This document shows, piece by piece, positions 42,588 through 50,771 of a stretch of 50,898 nucleotides of DNA (positions within the stretch are counted from its first letter, which is position 1; the number at the start of each line of letters is the position of its first letter). The position numbers and the translations under genes were made by a program. Source of the DNA: Candidatus Gastranaerophilales bacterium (GTDB lineage: Bacteria; Cyanobacteriota; Vampirovibrionia; Gastranaerophilales; Gastranaerophilaceae); the NCBI GenBank assembly GCA_944325575.1, contig CALVAR010000017.1, forward strand, positions 1 to 50,898, read 5' to 3'. The notes beneath the pieces were generated by a model. It made no database searches. It saw only the letters and a list, made by a program, of their open reading frames with translations, and was not told the DNA's origin.

Positions 42588-43580
42588 ATGAAACTTACGG
42601 TTTTGGGTGCAGGCTGCTGGGGGTTGACTCTTACCTGGCTTTTGACTGACAATTTTGAAAAAGTTTGTGTGTGGGGAAGAGACTGCGATATTTCTGACGA
42701 ACTGCGCACACAAAAACACACCTCAAAACCTCTGGAAATTCAGCTGAAAGACAAAGTCGAAGTAACTTCAAATCTTGAGGACGCAGTGAAAGACGCTGAT
42801 ATTATCCTTTTGGTTGTGGCAACTTCCGGCATAAGAGATGTTTGTAAACAGCTTGCAAAAATAGGATTGAATAACAATCAGGTGCTTGTAAATACCTCTA
42901 AGGGGCTTGAACTTCCTTCTCTTATGAGAATGAGCCAGGTTATAAAAGAAGAGTTGCCCGATGCAAATATAGCGGTTCTGTCCGGCCCCACTCTGGCAAA
43001 GGAAGTTCTTATGGGATGTCCTACGGCTGCTTCAGTGGCGTGTGAAAATAAACCGGAAATTTCAAAATTTTTGCAGGAAAAGTTAACCGTACCGTCAAAG
43101 TTTCGTCTTTATACAAACGATGATGTTGTGGGTTTGGAGTTTGGCGGAAGCTTAAAGAATGTAATAGCTATTGCATCGGGCTTTGCCGATGCGATGAAAC
43201 TCGGGGATAACTGCAGAGGAGCTCTTTTGACAAGAGGTATGGCGGAAATTACAAGAGTTTCCGTTGCTCTCGGGGCAAAACCTTCTACATTATACGGATT
43301 GTCCGGCATGGGGGATTTGATTGCAACCTGTTCAAGCCCGATGTCTCGTAATTTTACGGTAGGTTCTATGCTTGGTAAAGGTAAAAAAATAGATGATATT
43401 TTGAGAGAACTTGGCTCTGTAGCAGAGGGCGTTAAAACGTCAAAGGCAGTTTGTGAGCTGGCAAAAAAGCTCGGTATAGAAGTGCCTATTTCTTCTGCTA
43501 TATATGAGGCCGTGTATACGGATATTACTCCGCAAGAGCTGCTCGAAAAACTTATGAACCGAAAATTACGACAAGAATAA
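42588..43580 (+). CDS. gpsA: Glycerol-3-phosphate dehydrogenase [NAD(P)+]
   Basis: The 330-aa enzyme reduces dihydroxyacetone phosphate to sn-glycerol 3-phosphate, the backbone for phospholipids. It has an N-terminal Rossmann domain with GAGCWG (residues 7-12). The C-terminal domain carries the catalytic SLKNVIAIASGFADAM with its conserved Lys-Asn, and further on TRGMAEI and GLSGMGDL. The length is normal. AGAGG precedes the ATG. The next gene is convergent, five bases away. Confidence 0.97.
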   Translation: MKLTVLGAGCWGLTLTWLLTDNFEKVCVWGRDCDISDELRTQKHTSKPLEIQLKDKVEVTSNLEDAVKDADIILLVVATSGIRDVCKQLAKIGLNNNQVLVNTSKGLELPSLMRMSQVIKEELPDANIAVLSGPTLAKEVLMGCPTAASVACENKPEISKFLQEKLTVPSKFRLYTNDDVVGLEFGGSLKNVIAIASGFADAMKLGDNCRGALLTRGMAEITRVSVALGAKPSTLYGLSGMGDLIATCSSPMSRNFTVGSMLGKGKKIDDILRELGSVAEGVKTSKAVCELAKKLGIEVPISSAIYEAVYTDITPQELLEKLMNRKLRQE

Positions 43581-43585
43581 TCAGT

Positions 43586-43876
43586 TTATTCGTTAGAGCG
43601 GCCGTCCTCTTTCATGTTTGCCTGAATTTCTGCTTTGTCGTTAAATTCATTAATAAAATGAGAATACCTTTCCATTCTCAATTTTAACCACGAAAGCATT
43701 GTATCTGAACCGTACACTTCGATTGTTCTCGTTCTTGTAAATTGTTTAAAACTTCTGTTGTAAGATTCATCAATGTAAGTTTTACACTTGCAGTTTAATT
43801 CTTCAACCAAATCATAAAGTGTTTTTAGCCATGCCGGCTGAACCTGTGCTTCATTTACAGAATACTCGAGAATCAT
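43586..43876 (-). CDS. Small protein of unknown function
   Basis: This 96-aa protein has no recognised family. It is charged and predicted helical, with two Cys in LNCKCK and a TIEVYGSDTMLSWLKLRMERYSHF segment that looks folded. AAGGA lies close upstream of the ATG. It has no signal peptide or membrane segment. Its gene is convergent with gpsA. A region of ~220 bases without a gene separates it from tcdA. Confidence 0.6.
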   Translation of the reverse strand: MILEYSVNEAQVQPAWLKTLYDLVEELNCKCKTYIDESYNRSFKQFTRTRTIEVYGSDTMLSWLKLRMERYSHFINEFNDKAEIQANMKEDGRSNE

Positions 43877-44097
43877 TTTCTTCCTTGACTTTCTTCTTAA
43901 CTGATACGCTATTTATAATATGCCCCGATTCAAAAATCGTAAGCGCTATTATCGTGACGGCTTATAATAAGTACATGAACTCTATCGGCTGTGTTATATA
44001 AAACTTTAATGTTTTTATTACTATTGTAACATTTGTTAATATTTTATTATTAATACTTGCCGCTCCGTAAACAGTAATATTCATAATATAAAAATCA

Positions 44098-44847
44098 TCA
44101 GTGCAGGTTGAGCAATTCTTTTACAACCCAATATCCCATATAATATCCCGCTACTGCAGGAACAAAAGGAGTGGAGCCGGGAGTAAATTTTTTAAATTCT
44201 ATGTTCTCGCCTTTTACGGTTTGTATGTTTTCGATATTTTCGATTTTATCAAGCACATGCGGATTCTCTCTGCTGCTTACGGCGGTAATACCCTCTGTTA
44301 TACCCCGCTTTTTCAGTTGATAGAGCACATTTTTTGTAAATGTACATTTTTTGTTTTCAATGTCTTTGATATCTGTAATATACAGCTGTGTAGGATCCAT
44401 ACGATTGCCTGCACCCATTGATGTTATAACCGGTATGTTGTTTTCTTTGCAAAAGACAAGCAAGTCTATTTTTGAGCGCATTGTATCGATTGCATCAATA
44501 ACATAGTCTGTGCGGGTTTTAAAAATTTCCCGGTTTAAATTTTCATTATAAAAATCACAGATGCATTCAATATTTATTGATGGATTTATGTCAAGAAGTC
44601 GCTGTTTAAACAAGTCTGTTTTTTTCTTGCCGATTGTAGAGTTTAAGGCTATTATCTGGCGGTTTATATTTGAAGCGGAAACAGAGTCAAAATCCACGAC
44701 CGTAAAATTTTCAACACCGGCACGGGCAAGTGATTCCAAGGCAAAACCGCCTACTCCGCCGAGACCGAAAACCGTTACATGTTTATTTTTCAGCTTTTTC
44801 TGGTTTTCTTTTCCCCAGATAAGTTCATTGCGGCTAAAGTCTGTCAT
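44098..44847 (-). CDS. tcdA: tRNA threonylcarbamoyladenosine dehydratase
   Basis: The 249-aa E1-like enzyme activates N6-threonylcarbamoyladenosine at tRNA position 37 with ATP to form its cyclic form. It has the ThiF-type nucleotide-binding GLGGVGGFALESLARAG, the VDFDSVSASNINRQ segment that contacts ATP, and SMGAGNRMDP and VDFDSV-type landmarks of the TcdA/CsdL group rather than of ThiF or MoeB. The length is typical. AGGCGG lies upstream of the ATG. The small duplicated protein gene lies nine bases upstream on the same strand, so both probably share a transcript. Confidence 0.9.
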   Translation of the reverse strand: MTDFSRNELIWGKENQKKLKNKHVTVFGLGGVGGFALESLARAGVENFTVVDFDSVSASNINRQIIALNSTIGKKKTDLFKQRLLDINPSINIECICDFYNENLNREIFKTRTDYVIDAIDTMRSKIDLLVFCKENNIPVITSMGAGNRMDPTQLYITDIKDIENKKCTFTKNVLYQLKKRGITEGITAVSSRENPHVLDKIENIENIQTVKGENIEFKKFTPGSTPFVPAVAGYYMGYWVVKELLNLH

Positions 44848-44856
44848 AGCAGCCGC

Positions 44857-45186
44857 CTACTTTAATGACATTGCAATACCTTCCATGATATTTACATAAT
44901 CACTCTCAGGTAATGTCGAAATTGTTTTTATTGCAACAGACAGTTCAGGCTGTTTGTCATACCAGCGTCTGCCTTTATTTGTCTGATACAGCCCGAGCAC
45001 TCTTTCCAGTCCTATACTCAACGGCGCTGTGTCATTTTCTCTGTGGACTGTTTTTATTGCACTGGCAACGTTGATAATATCGTTTGACAGCTTTTTTTGG
45101 ATAGTTGTATGCAGATTTTTCAATAAATCCAGAGCAACTCTTGTTTCGTCGTACTTGTCGTACCATCTTTTATTATACAAAACCAA
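44857..45186 (-). CDS. Small protein with an internal duplication
   Basis: This 109-aa protein has no recognised family. It contains two related segments, RWYDKYDETRVALDLLKNL and RWYDKQPELSVAIKTISTL, about 65 residues apart, so it arose by internal duplication of an RWYDK helical unit. It is predicted all-helical and soluble. The start is TTG. GGGAG lies two bases before TTG 45186 and eight before an in-frame TTG at 45180, so the second gives better spacing. It lies nine bases upstream of tcdA on the same strand. Confidence 0.7.
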   Translation of the reverse strand: MVLYNKRWYDKYDETRVALDLLKNLHTTIQKKLSNDIINVASAIKTVHRENDTAPLSIGLERVLGLYQTNKGRRWYDKQPELSVAIKTISTLPESDYVNIMEGIAMSLK

Positions 45187-45295
45187 ATCTCCCGCAAGAT
45201 TAATGTAATATTAATTATTATATTTCTATTTTTATCAAAATTCAATAATATTCTGCACTTATGATAAAATAATAAGTAATCTGGAGGAGACAGTT

Positions 45296-46411
45296 ATGGA
45301 AATGATACCGGGACTTGTTATATTTTCGATAGGATTGGCATTGGGTGCTGTTTGCATGTTTTTTGTTATGAAAAAACGCAGCGAAGAAAAAGCGGCCTCT
45401 TTTGAACAGGCATACAAAGATATTTATGAAAAAATGCAGCTTCAGTTTGAAAATCTTTCAAACAAGATTTTTAAAGAAACAACACAGGATTTTTCCAATA
45501 CATCAAAAGAAAGAATAGCAGAAATACTTGAGCCTTTTAAAGAAAAGTTTGAAGAGCTTAAAAAGCAGTCCACCTACAATATTGAGCAGGGTGCAAAGCT
45601 TGATATGCATATAAAAGAAGTTATTGAAACAGGTGCAAAAATTTCAAACGACACAAATACACTTGCTTCTGCATTAAAAGGCGATAATATGAAACAGGGC
45701 AGATGGGGTGAATTAATCCTTGAAAAAGTCCTTGAACTTTCCGGATTGAGAAAGGGTGAAGAGTATGAAACCCAGCTTGGCTTCGGCTCAAAAAAACCTG
45801 ATGCAACAATATTTTTGCCGGATAACAAGGCTGTCTTTATCGACGCAAAGACATCACTTGCTTCTTATGATGCATATATAAATGCACAGAATGAAGAGGA
45901 AGCTCAATATGCACTCAAACAGTTTAAAGATTCCGTAAAAACGCATATATCAGGACTTTCAAAAAGGGAATATTTTGAAATAGAAGATTACGCTTCTCCG
46001 GAATACGTGCTTATGTTTATTCCTGTAGAAAGCTGTTATGCAATGCTTTTTGCCGACAACGGAGAGCTCTGGGAGCTTGCATGGAAAAACAAAATCATGC
46101 CGGTTTCTCCTTCCACTTTGCTTGCTGCATTAAAAATAATCAACAGTTTTAATATGGTGAACAGACAAAACAAAAATGCACAGGAGATTGCCGCACTTGC
46201 AGGAAAAATGATAGACAAATTTGCCGACATGGTAAAAGACCTCAACGGGGTGCAGAGCAACCTGTCAAAAGCCATGACAAAGCTTACGGGCCGTGACAAC
46301 GTAATTAGGCAGTGTGAAAGATTGACGGAACTTGGTGCAAAAAATGCAAAACAAATCCCTGAACCTTCAATCATCGAACAACAGCAAGAAGAACTTAGTT
46401 TGTTAAAATAA
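45296..46411 (+). CDS. rmuC: DNA recombination protein RmuC
   Basis: The 371-aa protein has an N-terminal membrane anchor (LVIFSIGLALGAVCMFFVM), a coiled coil (~25-110) and the RmuC nuclease-like domain, with landmarks KGDNMKQGRWGELILEKVLE, DAKTSLASYDAYINA and ESCYAMLF. It limits unwanted recombination, such as at inverted repeats. CTGGAGGAG gives a strong ribosome binding site. The dispersed repeat copy at 46429-46590 begins 17 bases after its stop. Confidence 0.93.
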   Translation: MEMIPGLVIFSIGLALGAVCMFFVMKKRSEEKAASFEQAYKDIYEKMQLQFENLSNKIFKETTQDFSNTSKERIAEILEPFKEKFEELKKQSTYNIEQGAKLDMHIKEVIETGAKISNDTNTLASALKGDNMKQGRWGELILEKVLELSGLRKGEEYETQLGFGSKKPDATIFLPDNKAVFIDAKTSLASYDAYINAQNEEEAQYALKQFKDSVKTHISGLSKREYFEIEDYASPEYVLMFIPVESCYAMLFADNGELWELAWKNKIMPVSPSTLLAALKIINSFNMVNRQNKNAQEIAALAGKMIDKFADMVKDLNGVQSNLSKAMTKLTGRDNVIRQCERLTELGAKNAKQIPEPSIIEQQQEELSLLK

Positions 46412-46428
46412 ATTGTTTGAGGCGGCTT

Positions 46429-46590
46429 CGCTTGTAGAAGTGTACACGGAGTGCGAGTGACGCCAAGTCTAGCATTTTGCGGAAGTGACCCCATGCACTT
46501 GTTGCCTGTGCCGGACTTATTGAACAAAACAGACTTGCCAATTGCACAGGTTCTACAAGTAGTCGGAGTCAGTTGACTATATGAAAATAT
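46429..46590 (-). repeat. Dispersed intergenic repeat, copy 2 (inverted)
   Basis: Read on the minus strand it matches copy 1 (34964-35128) at both ends. Shared parts include GTGCATGGGGTCACTTCCG, CACTCCGTGTA and the terminal ATATTTTCATATAGTCAACT. Its other half shares CCTGTGCCGGACTT with copy 3. It lies between two convergent genes. Confidence 0.85.
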
Positions 46591-46595
46591 TAATG

Positions 46596-47426
46596 TTACA
46601 AACTTTGATAATATTCTTTTAAAAGCACTGCATCACGTTCCATAACAGGGCTTTCGCATACAATTACACCTTTAATATCAAACTTTTTGAACGCTTTTAT
46701 CAAATCTTTGTAGTTCATATCGCTTTCTTCGAGCATAAGATGCTTTTTCTCGCCTTTTTCACCGTAATCTATACCTGCTATATGCGCATGGAAATTGTTG
46801 AGAGCATAATCTCCGAGTTCTTTTCCTATATATTCAAATATGGCGCAAAACTCATCATAGGTATTGTATTTGCCGTTGGTGCGGGCATGAAGATGTGAAA
46901 AATCAACACACGGCAATACCTGTTTAAAACCTTTTGAGAGTTTCACAATCTCTTCAAGGTTGCCCCATTGAGTAGGCTTGCCGGTGGTTTCCGGACGCAC
47001 CCAAATATCATTACCTTCTTCATCAAGAGTTTTGCATATTGTTTCCATTGATGTTTCCACTTTTTTATAAACATCTTCCGGTTTCATCCCCATATAAAAA
47101 GCAGCATGGTAAGTGACGGAATATGCACCCAGCTCTTTGCCTATCCTTGCCGTATCAAGAACTCTTGTAATACTGGCTTCGATTTTTTCCTGTTCTTTAG
47201 AGTTTAAATTTATGTAATACGGACCGTGTGCGGTTAAGACCATGTCTTTTTCTTTTGATATTTTTTTTACAAGCTCTTTGTTTTGTGCAGTCATCCTTAC
47301 ACCATGCACAAACTCAAGCTCAAGCCCGTCCAGTTTTAGTTCTTCAAGTATTTTAAACGCATTTTCATATCCTGCGCTGCCGTTGCAGATAGGCTGTCCG
47401 GCTGTTACAAATTTCAGATTTTCCAT
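46596..47426 (-). CDS. Endonuclease IV-like TIM-barrel protein
   Basis: The 276-aa protein has the AP endonuclease 2/endonuclease IV fold. LTAHGPYYINL, VTYHAAFYMG, RPETTGKPTQWGNLEEI and LPCVDFSHLHART carry the family's metal-binding His, Glu and Asp residues, and NNFHAHIAG and ESPVMERDAV follow in order. It could nick DNA at abasic sites with three zinc ions, or act on a sugar as a related isomerase; the metal-site pattern favours the nuclease. The length is typical (about 280 aa). Confidence 0.8.
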   Translation of the reverse strand: MENLKFVTAGQPICNGSAGYENAFKILEELKLDGLELEFVHGVRMTAQNKELVKKISKEKDMVLTAHGPYYINLNSKEQEKIEASITRVLDTARIGKELGAYSVTYHAAFYMGMKPEDVYKKVETSMETICKTLDEEGNDIWVRPETTGKPTQWGNLEEIVKLSKGFKQVLPCVDFSHLHARTNGKYNTYDEFCAIFEYIGKELGDYALNNFHAHIAGIDYGEKGEKKHLMLEESDMNYKDLIKAFKKFDIKGVIVCESPVMERDAVLLKEYYQSL

Positions 47427-47459
47427 ATTTTCCGTATTTAATTTATTGTTTTACTGCGG

Positions 47460-48401
47460 TTAACGACCGAAGGTCTCCCCGACTTTCGGCTTAACTTTTT
47501 CTATAAAAGATTTTACATCACTAATCATATATGTGCCAAATTGCAAAGATTTTATATACAAAACACCGTTGCCTGTTGCAACACCGACGGTATCTTTTAC
47601 GGAACATATAGTTCCGGGGGCTTCTTTTACCTTTTTATCGGAAAAATCCGCTGTGTATATCTTTACAAAAACACCTCTGAAATTTGTCATTGCTGTTATA
47701 AAAGGATTCAAAGCTCTTATAAAACGTTCTATATATGCAGCATCTTTTTTCCAGTCAATGAAGTTTCTCATGTTGCGTGAATCTATTGCCGGTGCTTTTT
47801 TAAATTCTCCTTCAGGCTGCGGAAAAGAAATAATCTCCGTATTTTGTTCATATTGCTTTAAAAAGTCAGCAAGAAATTCAGCACACAAATAGTTCATCTT
47901 ATTAAAAAGCGTGCCCATTGTCTCTTTGTTGTCTATAGGTACTTTTGTCTGTGCAATTATATTACCGGTATCAAAATTTTCATCCATAAAATGCAGGGTA
48001 ATGCCTGTTTCTTTTTCGTTATTAATCAAAACATTGCTGTACGGGTTTCCTCCCCTGTACTCGGGAAGCAGCGACGGATGACAGTTTACAAAACCGCTTT
48101 TAACACATTTTAGAAGCTCCGGCGGGATTTTTTTATTATAAGAACAGACAACGGCAATATCCGCATTTAATTGTCTTACCTTATGTAAAAAATCAAGTTC
48201 ATCCATCTGCCTTTCATATGTAATAAGAGGCAGTTTCAAGCTTTTTGTAAAATTACACATCAGCCCGTAGGTCGTCTCTCCTATATGAGGTGGAACAACA
48301 CCTACTATGTTAAATCCGTCTGACACAAGCTTTGAGAGACAAACTATTGCCATATCCGGCATACCTACAAACAGAATTCTTCTTTTATATTTATTTTCCA
48401 A
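47460..48401 (-). CDS. Formyltransferase family protein (Fmt-like)
   Basis: The 313-aa protein has the N10-formyltetrahydrofolate-binding hallmark CHPSLLPEYRGG with the catalytic N-H-D set (NCHPSLLP, later DENFDTGNII). The C-terminal ~90 residues resemble the extra domain of methionyl-tRNA formyltransferase. The substrate loop reads GGNPYSNVL rather than GAAPIQ of typical Fmt, so it may use another acceptor such as a sugar or amine. The start is TTG, six bases after GGGAG. A TPM protein gene diverges 114 bases away. Confidence 0.82.
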   Translation of the reverse strand: MENKYKRRILFVGMPDMAIVCLSKLVSDGFNIVGVVPPHIGETTYGLMCNFTKSLKLPLITYERQMDELDFLHKVRQLNADIAVVCSYNKKIPPELLKCVKSGFVNCHPSLLPEYRGGNPYSNVLINNEKETGITLHFMDENFDTGNIIAQTKVPIDNKETMGTLFNKMNYLCAEFLADFLKQYEQNTEIISFPQPEGEFKKAPAIDSRNMRNFIDWKKDAAYIERFIRALNPFITAMTNFRGVFVKIYTADFSDKKVKEAPGTICSVKDTVGVATGNGVLYIKSLQFGTYMISDVKSFIEKVKPKVGETFGR

Positions 48402-48480
48402 AACAGACTCCCGGACGCATTTTTACAAAGATATTATATAACCCTTTTACCAATTTGCCTATACACTATACTCCTGATTA

Positions 48481-48508
48481 TTGTAATTTTCTTAAATGAT
48501 AATATAAT
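48481..48508 (+). promoter_or_regulatory. Leaderless promoter of the TPM protein gene
   Basis: TTGTAA (48481-48486), a 16-base spacer and TATAAT (48503-48508) end seven bases before ATG 48516. No Shine-Dalgarno site is present. Confidence 0.7.
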
Positions 48509-48515
48509 TGTTACT

Positions 48516-49229
48516 ATGTTAAGAAGAATTTTAGTCTTAGCTTTCTTTTTATTCTCTTTTGTTTTTCAAAGCGTATTTGCGGATACCGCATATAATTTTG
48601 ATGCATTTATTTCCGACAATGCAAAAGTATTGAATCAGAGCACCAGAGATAATATAAATGCTTTTTTGTGGGATTTGCAAAAGAAAACAGGCGCCGATAT
48701 TGCAGTTGTAACAGTTAATTCGCTGGATGGCAGAAGCATAGAAGAAACCGCTCTTGAAATAGGAAGAAAATACAAACTCGGCAAAAAAGGAGAAGATAAC
48801 GGAGCGGTTATTCTCGTTGCACCTAATGACAGAAAAATGAGAATAGAAATAGGCTACGGCTTAGAAGGTATTATACCTGACGGAAAAGCAGGCAGAATCC
48901 GTGATGAAGACATGATTCCCTATTTTCAAAAAGGAGATTATCAAAGCGGTATCCACAGAGGCGCATATTCTCTGGCAAATGCCGTAGCAAAAGGATATAA
49001 TACTGAAATTTCCACAAATTCGCCCGTGCCTCAGAGTCCGGAAGAACCTGATCCGCTGGGATTTTTAATATTTGTAGTTATACTCTTTTTGTGTATAAGA
49101 ACAGGTTTTTTCCCGATATTTATCCCGTATGGGGGCGGATATCGTTCGGGCGGATTTGGCGGCGGCAGCTTCGGCGGATTCGGCGGTGGCGGCGGTTTCG
49201 GAGGCGGAGGTGCTTCCGGCAGCTGGTAA
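48516..49229 (+). CDS. TPM-domain membrane protein with glycine-rich tail
   Basis: The 237-aa protein has a signal peptide (LVLAFFLFSFVFQSVFA), then a TPM domain facing outside (DNAKVLNQSTRDNINAFL, TGADIAVVTV, NGAVILVAPNDRKMRIEIGYGLEG). A membrane segment follows (~184-205). The tail is glycine- and phenylalanine-rich (SFGGFGGGGGFGGG). The family is often encoded beside LemA and has been linked to membrane-protein repair or envelope stress. The mRNA is probably leaderless. Confidence 0.9.
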   Translation: MLRRILVLAFFLFSFVFQSVFADTAYNFDAFISDNAKVLNQSTRDNINAFLWDLQKKTGADIAVVTVNSLDGRSIEETALEIGRKYKLGKKGEDNGAVILVAPNDRKMRIEIGYGLEGIIPDGKAGRIRDEDMIPYFQKGDYQSGIHRGAYSLANAVAKGYNTEISTNSPVPQSPEEPDPLGFLIFVVILFLCIRTGFFPIFIPYGGGYRSGGFGGGSFGGFGGGGGFGGGGASGSW

Positions 49230-49239
49230 CAATGTCTGA

Positions 49240-49347
49240 GACGGTTTCGCTTTATCTCAGATCCGTCAGATTTTGCTGTTACCTGTGCCGGACTTGTTTA
49301 GCATATATGTTCATGAGGCAGCCGGAGTCAGTTGATAATATGAAATA
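49240..49347 (-). repeat. Dispersed intergenic repeat, copy 3 (partial)
   Basis: It shares CCTGTGCCGGACTT and the end GCCGGAGTCAGTTGA...ATATGAAATAT with copy 2 (46429-46590), in the same orientation. The middle is unrelated. It separates the TPM gene from the nucleotidyltransferase gene. Confidence 0.75.
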
Positions 49348-49362
49348 TAAGGAAACAGATAT

Positions 49363-50079
49363 ATGACAAAATTGGGTAAATTTACGGAAGAACTAAAAAA
49401 TAAGTTCGGGCAAAGACTAAAAAGCGTTTTTGTATACGGTTCAAAAGCTAATGCCGGTGTAGCGGACATAGATGGGAATGCTGATTTGATGATAATAGTT
49501 GAAAATTTGTCCGGCGAAGACATAAGAAATATTTCCAAACCAGCAAAAAAATGGATGGGCGGAATTTTTGACAAAAAGAAAAACCCTGAACCTGTTTTTA
49601 TGGGGGAAAAAGAATGGTTTAACTCTGCCGATACTTACGCAATGGAATATGCCGATATAAAAGAAAGCCATAAAATTATATACGGTGAAAATCTAATCTG
49701 TAATATTGAAGTAAAACATGAAGACTTACGGCTGAAATGTGAAACGGAAACAAAAAATCTGCTTATGAAATTCAGGAGTCATTATCTGCTTTATGCTTCC
49801 AAACCGTCATATTTAATAAAAAGCGTCATACCTGTTGTAAAGACAATAAATGCGATTTTTAAAACAGTTTTAAGGCTGAAAAATATCGAAGTTTCAAATT
49901 CCGCACATGAAAATCTGAATAAAATCGCAGAACTGTATACATGTGACAGAGCTTTTTATGAAAAGATTTTGTGTTTTAAAGAAAAATACTGTTCTATGAG
50001 CACAAAAGAAACTATAGAAATTGCAGACAAAACCGTGGAAGAGTTAAATAAACTTTTGGACTATATTAACAATCTATAA
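49363..50079 (+). CDS. Nucleotidyltransferase-fold protein
   Basis: The 238-aa protein has a polymerase-beta-like nucleotidyltransferase core: FVYGSKANAGVADIDGNADL with GS plus two acidic positions (GS-x8-DxD), a reduced form of the GS-10-DxD pattern. The C-terminal ~110 residues are helical (a HEPN-like or substrate-binding helical bundle is possible). It could transfer a nucleotide to a protein, RNA or antibiotic; the target is unknown. It lies between the TPM and LemA genes, which usually adjoin. GGAGG for lemA follows its stop. Confidence 0.75.
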   Translation: MTKLGKFTEELKNKFGQRLKSVFVYGSKANAGVADIDGNADLMIIVENLSGEDIRNISKPAKKWMGGIFDKKKNPEPVFMGEKEWFNSADTYAMEYADIKESHKIIYGENLICNIEVKHEDLRLKCETETKNLLMKFRSHYLLYASKPSYLIKSVIPVVKTINAIFKTVLRLKNIEVSNSAHENLNKIAELYTCDRAFYEKILCFKEKYCSMSTKETIEIADKTVEELNKLLDYINNL

Positions 50080-50089
50080 GGAGGAAAAT

Positions 50090-50665
50090 ATGAACAAAAC
50101 AGGATGGATTATTTTAGGCGTAGTTGCGCTTCTGGTTGTAATGATATTCGGCGCATTTATAGGCACATACAACAGCCTTCAGCTAATGGATGAAAATGTA
50201 AATTCTAAATGGGCTCAGGTTGATAACCAGCTGAAAAGGCGCAATGACCTTATACCGAATCTTGTTGCAACAGTAAAAGGCTATGCAGCACATGAAAAAT
50301 CTTTGTTTACGGAAATTGCGGAATCGCGTGCAAAACTAGGCGGTGCAATGAATAAAAACGATATGAAAGCAATTCAGCAGAGCAACAGTGATCTTTCTAA
50401 CGCATTGTCCAGACTGCTTGTGGTGGTTGAGAGATATCCTGATTTGAAGGCTGATAAACAGTTTATCAACCTGCAGGATGAACTTGCCGGTACGGAAAAC
50501 AGACTGGCTGTGGCAAGAAAAGACTATAATGACAGCGTGCAATTGCTTAATGCAAAGATAAGAACATTTCCGACTTCAATTATTGCAGGCATGATAGGTA
50601 TCAAATCAAGAGAATACTTTAATACACCCGAAGCAGAGAAAAAGGCTCCGGAAGTAAAGTTCTAA
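50090..50665 (+). CDS. LemA family protein
   Basis: The 191-aa protein has an N-terminal membrane segment (WIILGVVALLVVMIFGAF) and a helical outer domain with family motifs NVNSKWAQVDNQLKRRNDLI, PNLVATVKGYAAHEK and RKDYNDSVQLLNAKIRTFP. Its length is typical. Its exact role is not known; it is linked to envelope functions and usually works beside a TPM-domain protein, here two genes upstream. GGAGG lies five to six bases upstream of the ATG. Confidence 0.95.
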   Translation: MNKTGWIILGVVALLVVMIFGAFIGTYNSLQLMDENVNSKWAQVDNQLKRRNDLIPNLVATVKGYAAHEKSLFTEIAESRAKLGGAMNKNDMKAIQQSNSDLSNALSRLLVVVERYPDLKADKQFINLQDELAGTENRLAVARKDYNDSVQLLNAKIRTFPTSIIAGMIGIKSREYFNTPEAEKKAPEVKF

Positions 50666-50732
50666 ATCTGTAAATCCCTGTGACTACGGGGATACGGAAA
50701 TTAGTTGAGTAAAAACATTAAGAAACATTACA

Positions 50733-50771
50733 AAATAATTGTCTTTTTTGATTCAAAAAGGCAATTATTTC
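50733..50771 (+). terminator. Terminator-like hairpin after lemA
   Basis: AAATAATTG (50733-50741) pairs with CAATTATTT (50762-50770), with a T-rich/A-rich inner stem (CTTTTTTG / CAAAAAG). A T-rich stretch follows. It lies about 70 bases after the lemA stop. Confidence 0.65.
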
